NCBI RefSeq assembly: GCF_000236805.1
Contig: NZ_AGFX01000018.1
Location: forward strand, 1-64,000
Length of the DNA stretch: 64,000 bases
Direction: 5' to 3'
Source of the DNA: Paenibacillus peoriae KCTC 3763
GTDB lineage: Bacteria; Bacillota; Bacilli; Paenibacillales; Paenibacillaceae
Part shown: positions 56,396-64,000 of the stretch, in pieces
Numbering within the stretch: the stretch's first letter is position 1
Layout: each line of letters opens with the position of its first letter
Notes under the pieces: model-generated
Seen by the model: only the letters and a program-made list of their open reading frames with translations
What the model was told of the DNA's origin: nothing
Databases searched by the model: none
Made by a program: the position numbers and the translations under genes

Positions 56396-58221
56396 GATGG
56401 CTGTCTTTCTTTCGTACCATTCATGCCAAGCTGATTATTATTTATGTGCTGCTTATTTTGGTGGCGATGCAGCTGATCGGAGTCTATTTTGTCAGCTCCA
56501 TGAAGAACTCTCTGACGAGTAATTTTACACAGGATTTGCAGGCACGGGCGGAAATGCTGTCCGTGCTGGCAGAGCAGGATTTGAGCAGCAGTGACGGTAA
56601 AATGGAAGAAGACAGCGTTGAAAGCTTGCGCGCACGGGTGAACAATCTGTTCGATTTCAGCGGTGCAGAAATTCAGGTGCTGGATGCCAGCGGCAAGGTA
56701 TTGATTACCTCTCAAGGCTCACACGCCGATTATGTCGGGCGTAAAAACACGCAGACCGTCGTCAGTCGCGCACTCCAAGGGATTCGCGATAACGAGGAGT
56801 ACATGGTGGACGAGGATAATGTCCGTAAAAAGGTCGTCGCCAAACCTGTCATCAGCCAGGGCAAAATCGTCGGCGCGGTGTACATCGCCGCTTCGATGAC
56901 CGAGCTGTACGATACGATGAAACGCATTAACAATGTGTTTCTGTCCGCTATGCTGATTGCGCTGGCGCTGACGGCTGTGCTGGGCGTGGTGCTGGCGCAT
57001 ACCATTACACACCCGATCAAGGTGATGACACGCCATGCGACAGAGGTTGCAGAGGGCAAGTTTGACCAGCAGATGCCGGTGTTTGGTGAAGATGAGATCG
57101 GTAGGCTCAGCGTGGCCTTTAACTATATGACAGGTCGCTTGCGTGAGGCGCTGTCCCAAAATGAAGAGGAGAAGGAGAAGCTTTCCTCTATCCTGACCAA
57201 TATGAGCGACGGTGTGGTCGCTACAGATGATCATGGCCGGGTCATTCTGGTGAACCGTCGGGCCAGCGCCATGCTGGGCGTGAACGAGAATGAAATGACC
57301 GGTAGACATATCGCGGTACTGCTAGGGATCGACCCGGAGGAAACCGAGGCCCTGTATAGCGGCTCTTCGGCTTCCACGCTGCTGCAGCTGGAGCCTGCAG
57401 GACAGGATGAGCCCATCGTGATCCGCGTGACGTTCACGCCGATTCATCGGCGGGAATTTGGCATTACGGGAACGATTGCCGTGCTCCAGGACGTGACGGA
57501 GCAGGAGGAGATGGAGACGACACGACGGGAATTCGTGGCGAATGTATCCCATGAGCTGCGCACCCCGTTGACGACGATCCGCAGCTATGCCGAAGCGCTG
57601 GATGACGGCGCGATGAGTGAGCCGCAGCTTGCGGAGCGCTTTGTGGGTGTAATTCGCAACGAGACGGAGCGTATGATCCGGCTGGTTACGGATTTGCTGC
57701 ATCTGTCGCGGCTTGATTCCAATGAAGCGCCTTTGCGGATGCAGCCTGCGGATGTGATGGAGATGCTGGACGAAGTGGCGGATCGGTTTTCTTTTCAAAT
57801 GAAGCAAAAGCACATTCGCTCAGGAATGTTCGTAGAGCAGGGGATCGGCAAGGTCGTAATTGACCGGGATCAAATTGATCAGGTGTTGGACAATCTGATG
57901 TCCAATGCGTTGAAATATACGCCGGAGGGTGGGAGTATTCGGATTGAAGCTCGCCGCAACAGTGAAGGGATGCTGTCCATTTCGGTACAGGATACCGGAA
58001 TTGGTATACCGAAAAAGGACCTGGACCGGATTTTTGAACGGTTTTATCGTGTAGACAAGGCGAGATCGCGCAATATGGGGGGGACAGGATTAGGGCTGTC
58101 GATTGCCCGGGAAATTGTAAAGGCTCATGGAGGCCAGATTTTTCTGGAATCAGAATATGGTCAAGGGACCTGCACGACCTTTACGCTCCCCATGTCGGGT
58201 GAAGGGAGGGAAGCACAGTGA
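56392..58221 (+). CDS. walK: essential sensor histidine kinase WalK (YycG)
   Basis: The 609-aa kinase has a first membrane helix (about 13-35), an extracellular Cache/PAS-like domain, a second helix (~180-202), a HAMP linker ([21 protein letters not shown]), a cytoplasmic PAS ([20 protein letters not shown]), the H-box [13 protein letters not shown] with H387, and the HATPase ([27 protein letters not shown]). It is coupled to walR by an ATGA overlap and to walH by GTGA. Confidence 0.96.
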   Translation: MRWLSFFRTIHAKLIIIYVLLILVAMQLIGVYFVSSMKNSLTSNFTQDLQARAEMLSVLAEQDLSSSDGKMEEDSVESLRARVNNLFDFSGAEIQVLDASGKVLITSQGSHADYVGRKNTQTVVSRALQGIRDNEEYMVDEDNVRKKVVAKPVISQGKIVGAVYIAASMTELYDTMKRINNVFLSAMLIALALTAVLGVVLAHTITHPIKVMTRHATEVAEGKFDQQMPVFGEDEIGRLSVAFNYMTGRLREALSQNEEEKEKLSSILTNMSDGVVATDDHGRVILVNRRASAMLGVNENEMTGRHIAVLLGIDPEETEALYSGSSASTLLQLEPAGQDEPIVIRVTFTPIHRREFGITGTIAVLQDVTEQEEMETTRREFVANVSHELRTPLTTIRSYAEALDDGAMSEPQLAERFVGVIRNETERMIRLVTDLLHLSRLDSNEAPLRMQPADVMEMLDEVADRFSFQMKQKHIRSGMFVEQGIGKVVIDRDQIDQVLDNLMSNALKYTPEGGSIRIEARRNSEGMLSISVQDTGIGIPKKDLDRIFERFYRVDKARSRNMGGTGLGLSIAREIVKAHGGQIFLESEYGQGTCTTFTLPMSGEGREAQ

Positions 58222-59567
58222 AGGAACGTTTGAAGTCAGGGGCGCTTGTTTTTCTGGTGGCTTCCAGCCTGATACAGACTTATTTTTTGATCTACCGCCT
58301 TCCAGGCAGTGATTCTGTACTCACTTCAGAAACAAACTATGTGAAGACCGAAAGCATGGGGCAGGAGAAAAAGATTGAAAACCTCGTGTTTCCCGATAAA
58401 ATGCTCATTCACCAAGGGGGCAAAAAGCATACCGTTTTTTATCCAGGTGTTGCTTTTTACGACTTGATTTATACACGGCTGGAAAGCCGGAGCTTTAACA
58501 ATTTCCAACGTCGGAGTATCCAGTCGGCGGACTGGGCGCGGATTCGCAGCGAAAATGAGGGGATTGAATTGTCGTTTTCGGGCGGCGTCCCCGTTTCATT
58601 ACTGGAGCGCGTCATGCGTCTGACGCCGGATTCAGTATTTCAGGGAGAGACGATTAACCGCATCTGGATCTATATCGATGAAAAGAATGCCAAGCCGCAT
58701 GCGCTCTTTTTCAGTGCCAGAGGCGATGTTGTGTATGAGGCGAACCAGTTCGACATGACGGTGGAGGATATAAGACAGCATGTGAATTTTGGCAAAAATG
58801 CCCCGTTGTACGAGCTGGTGGATAATCAGTACTACATTCCCGTTAACGATCTGGAGACGGTACAGCCTGTGGTGTATGCCGGGTTGTTTACGACAGAGCA
58901 GATGCAGCGGAATTTGTTTTTCGATCCGGGGATTACGCGCAATATTCAGGAGAAGGACGGCTCCCAAATTTATACTGACAGCAAGCGGAGTCTGCAAATC
59001 AAGCAGGATCAGCGATGGATGAGCTATACCGATCCCGGCGCCCCCGGGGCGAGCGGAAGCAGCCCGATCAGGGATGTATTGGCCGCAGTTGATTTTGTAA
59101 ATCAACATGGTGGCTGGGATGCTTCTTATCAGCTGAAAGTGAGAAGCAGCGATGAAAATCGTACGAGTGTGCTGTTTCAGCAGTATTACGGGGCTTATCC
59201 GGTGCTGGATACACCGTCATTCCGCTTTGGTACAATTTCGCTGCAAGTCCAGCAGGAAACGGCATCTGTCTATGATCGTTCGCTGCTGTACCTCAAGGGT
59301 GGGGAGCAATCCTCGAAGAAGGTCATGCTTCCGGGCGGCAACACCTTGAAGAAGCAATTGGAGACGGTAGGCAAAGGAAAAACCATTAGGGATCTAACTC
59401 CTGTATATCAGCCGGAGCTGACCAATGATGGGTTGAAGCTTGTTCCCGAATGGCGCGTTATGCTGGGCGACGGTTCTATCGCAGAGATTCATGCTGTTCC
59501 GGTAACGACAGCATCGACAGCATCGAATTCACCACAAACGCAGCTATCTCAGGAGACAAAAAGGTGA
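58218..59567 (+). CDS. walH: WalK regulator WalH (YycH)
   Basis: WalH is an extracytoplasmic, membrane-anchored protein that holds WalK activity down together with WalI in B. subtilis. The 449-aa protein has an N-terminal anchor (ALVFLVASSLIQTYFLIYRL, ~7-26) and the YycH layout (FTTEQMQRNLFFDP, SKRSLQIKQDQRWMSYTDPG). The start is GTG in the walK stop overlap, after GAAGGGAGG. Confidence 0.9.
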   Translation: MKERLKSGALVFLVASSLIQTYFLIYRLPGSDSVLTSETNYVKTESMGQEKKIENLVFPDKMLIHQGGKKHTVFYPGVAFYDLIYTRLESRSFNNFQRRSIQSADWARIRSENEGIELSFSGGVPVSLLERVMRLTPDSVFQGETINRIWIYIDEKNAKPHALFFSARGDVVYEANQFDMTVEDIRQHVNFGKNAPLYELVDNQYYIPVNDLETVQPVVYAGLFTTEQMQRNLFFDPGITRNIQEKDGSQIYTDSKRSLQIKQDQRWMSYTDPGAPGASGSSPIRDVLAAVDFVNQHGGWDASYQLKVRSSDENRTSVLFQQYYGAYPVLDTPSFRFGTISLQVQQETASVYDRSLLYLKGGEQSSKKVMLPGGNTLKKQLETVGKGKTIRDLTPVYQPELTNDGLKLVPEWRVMLGDGSIAEIHAVPVTTASTASNSPQTQLSQETKR

Positions 59568-59585
59568 CAGGAAGGGGGAACGGGA

Positions 59586-60350
59586 ATGGATTGGAGTCGC
59601 GCCAAAAACGTACTGATCTGTACATTTTTACTGCTCAATGCGGTGCTGGGTTACCAGTTGTGGCATGATGCGCAGGAAACGGCAGGCCCGAATTTGGATT
59701 TTACTTCATTGGATGAAAATACGCAGCGTTTAATGGAAGAAAAGAGCATTCAGGTGCTGGCTCCGATTCCCGGGGACACCCCGCAGTTGCCCAAGCTTTC
59801 CTACACGTATGTTCATAATGGGGAAAAGGATGATCGCGTGCAACTGGTGAAGCCGGTAGACAGCAAGCTTGTATTCACCCACGATGCGCTGGTTGAGGCA
59901 TTGGAGCCGCAAATCAAGGATATCGACAACTACCAGTATGATCCACTGGATATTCAGGAGGAGCCGGTATCTGGACAGACGGACGCTTTTGTGCTGCATC
60001 CGTTGGTACAGGACAAGTGGCCGCTGTTTAATGTGAAGCTGGCTCTGTTTTACAGCAATCAGAAGATTACAGGATATCGTAAAATTCAGGTGATTCTCCA
60101 GCCCTCAGACGAAGCGAAGAAAATGCTGCCTGCGTCCAAGGCCTTGGCACGCTTGATCGATAGCTATTTGCCGCGTGACTCGATTGTGAAGGATATTCGA
60201 CTCGGCTATTATGGACAGACCTTTAACTCGGATAGTCAGGTGGCCGCCCCCGTGTGGCGGTTTATGCTGGATAACGGAAAAGGTGTTTATTATGTACAGA
60301 TGAACGGAGATGTCATTAGTCCAAAGACAGAACATACAGAAGGGTCTTGA
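59586..60350 (+). CDS. walI: WalK regulator WalI (YycI)
   Basis: WalI forms a complex with WalH and WalK at the membrane. The 254-aa protein has an N-terminal anchor (MDWSRAKNVLICTFLLLNAVLGYQL) and a two-lobed extracellular YycI domain (ALVEALEPQIKDIDNYQYDP, YYGQTFNSDSQVAAPVWRFMLDNGKGVYYVQMNG). ATG 59586 follows GAAGGGGG. 6 nt before walJ. Confidence 0.9.
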   Translation: MDWSRAKNVLICTFLLLNAVLGYQLWHDAQETAGPNLDFTSLDENTQRLMEEKSIQVLAPIPGDTPQLPKLSYTYVHNGEKDDRVQLVKPVDSKLVFTHDALVEALEPQIKDIDNYQYDPLDIQEEPVSGQTDAFVLHPLVQDKWPLFNVKLALFYSNQKITGYRKIQVILQPSDEAKKMLPASKALARLIDSYLPRDSIVKDIRLGYYGQTFNSDSQVAAPVWRFMLDNGKGVYYVQMNGDVISPKTEHTEGS

Positions 60351-60356
60351 ACAGAT

Positions 60357-61163
60357 ATGGGGATTTCATTTTCCGTGCTGTCGAGCGGTTCGACCGGCAA
60401 CGCTACCGTTGTGCGGAACGAAGACACGACATTACTCATCGACGCAGGTCTCAGCGCGAAGCGTATTGATGAATTGCTGAAGGAACGCGATCTGAGCGGA
60501 GAAGAGTTGGATGGTATTTTGGTCACGCATGAGCATTCCGATCATGTTAAAGGACTAGGCGCCATGGCGCGTAAATATAATTTACCTGTGTATGCCAATG
60601 AGAAGACGTGGTTTGCCATCAGCAATGCTGTCGGGCAAATTGCGGACGAGAACCGCAGAATATTGGACACAGGCGCGACGCGGGAATTTGAATCATTGCG
60701 CGTGGAGTCTTTTGGTATATCTCATGATGCAGCCGAGCCTGTAGGATATAGCTTTTACGATGGGGCTGAGAAGCTCAGTGTAGCGACTGATCTCGGCTAT
60801 GTCAGCGACAAAGTGAAGCAGGCGATATCAGACGCAGACGTATTAGTGCTGGAGGCTAATCATGATGTGGAGATGCTGCGGATGGGGCGTTACCCGTGGA
60901 ACATCAAACGTCGTATTCTCAGCGATATCGGTCACTTATCCAATGAGATGGCGGGCGCGATTCTTAGCGAGCTGCTGACAGGACGGACGAAGCGAACGTA
61001 TTTGGCACATTTGAGCCGTGACCACAACATGATGGAGCTTGCAAAGCTGACCGTACGCGGAGCAATGGAGGACCGCGGTTGCTTTTACAAGGACAGTGAG
61101 TTCCGGTTGTGCGATACGTATTATGATCGTCCTACACCTTGGGATAAGGTAAGTGAGCCATAA
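60357..61163 (+). CDS. walJ: metallo-beta-lactamase-fold protein WalJ (YycJ)
   Basis: The 268-aa cytoplasmic protein has the MBL metal motif THEHSDHVKG (about 58-67), further ligands in SFGISHDA, ATDLGY and HLSRDHN. YycJ proteins have been linked to DNA mismatch repair and replication-linked processes; they are 5' exonuclease-like. It is the last conserved wal gene. Its 3' end overlaps a convergent small gene by 32 nt. Confidence 0.92.
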   Translation: MGISFSVLSSGSTGNATVVRNEDTTLLIDAGLSAKRIDELLKERDLSGEELDGILVTHEHSDHVKGLGAMARKYNLPVYANEKTWFAISNAVGQIADENRRILDTGATREFESLRVESFGISHDAAEPVGYSFYDGAEKLSVATDLGYVSDKVKQAISDADVLVLEANHDVEMLRMGRYPWNIKRRILSDIGHLSNEMAGAILSELLTGRTKRTYLAHLSRDHNMMELAKLTVRGAMEDRGCFYKDSEFRLCDTYYDRPTPWDKVSEP

Positions 61164-61341
61164 AGCTGTCCAGCTCGGCGGCTTTGTGTTCTACCTCTTC
61201 ACGGGTTACAACGCCTTTATCCACCAGTAGTTCAATCAATGTACTTAGCGCCAGTGTGTTGCGGTAATGCTCGTCCTTTAAATCCGCAAGCTTGGCAGCC
61301 ATACGAACTTCATCCATAGCTGAACGATGTGAATTCATCAT
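61132..61341 (-). CDS. small conserved-looking protein, unknown function
   Basis: A 69-aa, charged, mostly helical protein (AMDEVRMAAKLADLKDEHYRNTLALSTLIELLVDKGVVTREEVEHKAAELD). AGGAGG lies 5 nt before the ATG at 61341 (another ATG follows at once). The helix-turn pattern 'LIELLVDKGVVTREEVEHKAAEL' resembles the partner of oligomeric enzymes but I cannot name a family. It is head-on to replication and convergent with walJ. Confidence 0.6.
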   Translation of the reverse strand: MMNSHRSAMDEVRMAAKLADLKDEHYRNTLALSTLIELLVDKGVVTREEVEHKAAELDSFMAHLPYPKV

Positions 61342-61841
61342 ATATTCCTCCTGAAAAATATTTTGGAAATGGCGTGTGATAAGCTTGGTTCTGCCTGTGG
61401 TTTTGCTGGGTGCTGTGATACAATGAAGCTAACAACAGATAGCTTTCTGAAGGAAGGCTCTCATGCAAAAGTATAGGCTGCTTTAAGCGGACGGGAACAG
61501 GCCAGAACGTCTCTATGAGACGATCATTTTGTAATAGAATAGAAGACTTGTTACTATTGTAGTCCATTGGTTTGGAAATCATTCCTCCTTTTTCCTCTAT
61601 TCGGCGTCAGATTCGGCGTGTATGCTATTTTATGAGATCCGGTTGCTTGGGAAGTCGCCATTTGTGGTGATAGATAAGTAAGCTGGAACGATTGGTTGCT
61701 GAATCCCGATGATGGGGGATGTTCAATCCACTTGAGATGATCAACGGAGCAGGTTCTCTGTAGCATAGATTGGCGCAAGCCCGAATAGCCCTAATTTTTT
61801 AGTGAGTGTCGGTGCATGACAACGAAGGGGAGAGGATTAGT
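61342..61841 (+). promoter_or_regulatory. 500-nt gene-free region upstream of htrA with candidate promoter
   Basis: No supported coding region. A candidate promoter TTGTAA (61529-61534), 17-nt spacer, TACTAT (61552-61557) would give htrA a ~280-nt leader. A perfect short hairpin CGTCTC/GAGACG (61508-61522) sits just upstream of it. The remainder contains no recognisable riboswitch or tRNA. Confidence 0.35.
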
Positions 61842-63077
61842 ATGGGCTTGTTTGGAGACGATTTTTATTCAACAAAGGTATCTACACGTGCGGCTAAGAA
61901 AACGACATTCAAGGCACGCCGTGGAGGAAGGGGACGTTGGCCACACCGGAACCGCGGAGTGAGTCCGATGCAAGCTGCTGTCATTAGCGGGGTCGTCAGT
62001 GCAGTGGTTGCTGTGCTGCTGTTCAGCTTTATTACAGGTTTGCCTTCCACTACAGCGGTAACCGGAGCAAGCCATTATTCCTTGCGGCAAGCTGCAGGTG
62101 ATCCATATGACCGGATTGTGCAGGCCGCAGCCAAGGTGCGCCCGGCTGTCGTCAGCATCGTGAACCTGAAAGAGGGGAACGGTAACAGCACGGAGCAGTC
62201 GGCGCTTGGATCGGGTGTTATTTTCCGGGTGAGCTCCGGCAAAGCCTTCATTATGACGAACAACCATGTCATCGAAGGCTCGGACGATCTGGATATTGTA
62301 ACCGTGGACGGTGTCAGAAAAGAGGCAAAGCTGATCGGAAAGGATCGCATTAGTGATATTGCCGTGTTGGCGGTTGATGATAAAGGCATTAGCACGGTAG
62401 CTGATATCGGCGACTCCAGCAAGCTTCGTCTGGGCGAGACCGTGATTGCTATTGGCAATCCGCTCGGCTTGGGTGACACGCTTACCTCTGGCATTGTGAG
62501 CTATACGAATCGGATCATTCCCATTTCCATTAATCAGGATGGCGTATATGACTGGGAGCAGCACGTAATCCAGACTGATGCAGCGATTAATGAGGGAAAT
62601 AGCGGCGGTGCGCTGGTTGATCTGGACGGACGTGTGATTGGTATCAATACGATGAAAATCGCCGATACCGGGGTTGAAGGACTTGGGTTCGCCATTCCCG
62701 CCAATGAGGTGATGAAGACGGTGAATGAGCTGGTTGAGGATGGCAAGATCACCCGCCCTTATCTGGGGGTCTATACGGTTGACCTCAATAATGAGTACGC
62801 ACCGCTGGATGAAACACAGCGCAAGGAACTCAAGCTACCCGATAGCGTGAAGGACGGTGCAGTGGTTCTGGAAGCCCACGGCCCTGCCAAAGAGGCAGGC
62901 TTGAAGCTGAACGATGTCATCACCGCTTTTGATGGCGAGCCGATCAACTCCACGCTTGATCTGCGCCGCTACTTGTATGATACCAAGAAGATTGGCGATG
63001 AGCTGGAAGTTACCTTTTACCGGGCAGGCAAGGAAGAAACGGTGATGTTAAAATTAACGGATAAGCCGGAAGGCTAG
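61842..63077 (+). CDS. htrA: HtrA-type membrane-anchored serine protease
   Basis: The 411-aa protein has a basic cytoplasmic N-terminus, one signal anchor (SPMQAAVISGVVSAVVAVLLFSFI, ~41-64), a trypsin-like protease domain with the triad H142 (NNHVIEG), D172 (SDIAV) and S254 (EGNSGGAL), and a C-terminal PDZ domain (AHGPAKEAGLKLNDVITAFDGEPI). It degrades or refolds misfolded exported proteins. It corresponds to YycK/HtrC at the end of the wal cluster. ATG 61842 follows GGGGAGAGG; 12 earlier codons have no better site. Confidence 0.94.
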   Translation: MGLFGDDFYSTKVSTRAAKKTTFKARRGGRGRWPHRNRGVSPMQAAVISGVVSAVVAVLLFSFITGLPSTTAVTGASHYSLRQAAGDPYDRIVQAAAKVRPAVVSIVNLKEGNGNSTEQSALGSGVIFRVSSGKAFIMTNNHVIEGSDDLDIVTVDGVRKEAKLIGKDRISDIAVLAVDDKGISTVADIGDSSKLRLGETVIAIGNPLGLGDTLTSGIVSYTNRIIPISINQDGVYDWEQHVIQTDAAINEGNSGGALVDLDGRVIGINTMKIADTGVEGLGFAIPANEVMKTVNELVEDGKITRPYLGVYTVDLNNEYAPLDETQRKELKLPDSVKDGAVVLEAHGPAKEAGLKLNDVITAFDGEPINSTLDLRRYLYDTKKIGDELEVTFYRAGKEETVMLKLTDKPEG

Positions 63078-63104
63078 GATTTAGCTTACAGGCATAACTA
63101 TAAA

Positions 63105-63144
63105 AAAAGGCGTTCTCCGGCTTAGTATCCGGGGAACGCCTTTT
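63105..63144. terminator. bidirectional terminator between htrA and the cellulase gene
   Basis: Stem AAAAGGCGTTCTCCGG / CCGGGGAACGCCTTTT (one mismatch); flanking A and T runs give a T-tract in both directions. Confidence 0.9.
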
Positions 63145-63170
63145 CAGTTTATCGGTTGTATTGTTTTAGC

Positions 63171-64000
63171 TTAAGATACCTTTCCCGTCACACGGGTTCC
63201 GCTCTTGGTGATCTTGTATGTCACCACATCGCCGCTCCAGAAATGGAATTTCAGTGTGACTTCACCATCCTTCACGCTGTTAAAGAATTCAGGCAGCAGC
63301 TTGATGCCATTGGCATCATAGGCAGGAGTAAAGGTATTGCCAAACTCCTTATAGGATGTCCAGTCCTGCGGACCGGCATTGCCGCCATTGGTATAAACAG
63401 CTTCCATTGTGGCAAGCTGGCTGCCACGGAAGTCCGTTGGAATGGTAAAGGCTTGCGTAGTCCCCTCGGTAGCGCTTAATTTTGGTGTATCATACACGAC
63501 TACTTTAAAATTCCAGTCTGCACCCTTGTTAAATTTGGCGTTGATGACTGCATTTTCGCCATATTTGCCAGAAGTGATCAGGCTGGTAAGCAAGCTGGCC
63601 TTGAAAGTTAATGTGTCACCGCTCAGTGTGTAGTCGGTGCCTTTCTTCAGTTGTTTGTTGTTGACACTGAGGGAGCTCAGTTGGTTGCCATTCAGGTTTA
63701 AGGTGACCTTGGCATCCTGAACGGCAGTGCCTTTCTTCAAGTGAATGAGATCACTGGCAGCATTGGAGGAACGTCCTTTCAAACCGGCCTTGATGACATT
63801 AAAGAGTTCAGGATCGGACCACTTGTATGCTGTACGGTTGAAATGTTGGCCGTTATCCCAGAGTATGCCTGTTATTTTTTTCTCTTTCAAGTAATAGGTT
63901 AAGAACTCAAAGAACTTCAGCTTTTCGCCTTGTTCAATAACGCCTGTATTTTTATCGAAGCCGAGTAGACCGAATTCACCTACAATAACCGGAATACCTT
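63171..64000 (-). CDS. GH5 endoglucanase, C-terminal part (start outside window)
   Basis: The frame is open to the window edge, so the N-terminus lies beyond 64000. The visible 276 residues begin in the GH5 catalytic domain: VIVGEFGLLG holds the expected nucleophile Glu, followed by YYLKEKKITGILWDNGQHF (catalytic barrel end). Then come an X2/Ig-like module (LKKGTAVQDAKVTLNLNGN...FKVVVYD) and a C-terminal CBM46-like module (EVTLKFHFWSGDVVTYKI). It is a secreted plant-cell-wall polysaccharide hydrolase, plausible for Paenibacillus. Internal TTG/ATG codons are not starts. Confidence 0.85.
   Translation of the reverse strand, partial: GIPVIVGEFGLLGFDKNTGVIEQGEKLKFFEFLTYYLKEKKITGILWDNGQHFNRTAYKWSDPELFNVIKAGLKGRSSNAASDLIHLKKGTAVQDAKVTLNLNGNQLSSLSVNNKQLKKGTDYTLSGDTLTFKASLLTSLITSGKYGENAVINAKFNKGADWNFKVVVYDTPKLSATEGTTQAFTIPTDFRGSQLATMEAVYTNGGNAGPQDWTSYKEFGNTFTPAYDANGIKLLPEFFNSVKDGEVTLKFHFWSGDVVTYKITKSGTRVTGKVS

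Noticed and set aside
61310-61582. 90-codon minus-strand open frame upstream of htrA
   Set aside because: It overlaps the better supported 69-aa gene start, has no SD and odd composition.
61869-62564. 231-codon minus-strand open frame
   Set aside because: Antisense to htrA, whose catalytic triad and PDZ domain are clear.

Overview
The window is the replication-origin region of a Gram-positive, endospore-forming Firmicute, most likely a Paenibacillus of the P. polymyxa group (inferred from gene order and protein similarity; no database search was possible). Pointers are the dnaA-dnaN-yaaA-recF-remB-gyrB order with gyrA, an HD-GYP gene and an rRNA operon further on; spoIIIJ-jag-mnmE-mnmG-rsmG-noc-parA-parB on the other side; the walRKHIJ-htrA cluster; sporulation-linked genes (yyaC, spoIIIJ); and SD-rich translation starts with frequent GTG/TTG starts.

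Layout. 1-12.0 kb runs leftward from the origin: 16S rRNA start (only its first ~15 nt are inside), tandem rrn promoters, HD-GYP, gyrA, a head-on ATP-grasp (YheC/YheD-like) gene, gyrB, remB, recF, yaaA, dnaN, dnaA. The bipartite oriC lies in the dnaN-dnaA gap (DnaA boxes plus a DnaA-trio unwinding site) and upstream of dnaA (more DnaA boxes, dnaA promoter, two Spo0A-like boxes). 12.9-23.5 kb runs rightward: rpmH, rnpA, spoIIIJ, jag, mnmE, mnmG, rsmG, noc, parA, parB, with two parS sites. 22.9-28.9 kb holds DUF4446, yyaC, an MscS channel, DUF951, tRNA-Ser, a small regulatory island (XRE regulator divergent from an unknown gene behind a palindromic operator), yjzC, and rpsF-ssb-rpsR. 29.4-35.1 kb is a five-gene oligopeptide ABC transporter. 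35.2-43.0 kb has a D,D-carboxypeptidase homologue with an altered active site, an LCP protein, a CBS protein, and the MazG-like, DUF2232, gdpP, rplI, dnaB run. purA follows, with a PurBox pair.

45.1-52.9 kb is the main accessory find: an eight-gene unit (permease, ATPase, lipoprotein binding protein, permease, two proteins of unknown family, a complete-active-site PHP metallophosphoesterase, and a GntR/UTRA regulator) preceded by a perfect GntR/HutC-type palindrome just downstream of a promoter. It looks like a self-regulated import-and-hydrolysis system of unknown substrate. 53.0-63.1 kb is the cell-envelope block: a repeat-containing membrane protein, an M23 endopeptidase behind a consensus WalR box, walR-walK-walH-walI-walJ and htrA. 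The window ends inside a GH5 cellulase with X2/CBM46-like C-terminal domains.

Almost all core genes point away from the origin, co-directional with replication. The exceptions (the ATP-grasp gene, yyaC, the XRE gene, the 26.7-kb membrane protein, yjzC, the 61.1-kb small gene, the cellulase) are head-on and mostly small or accessory.
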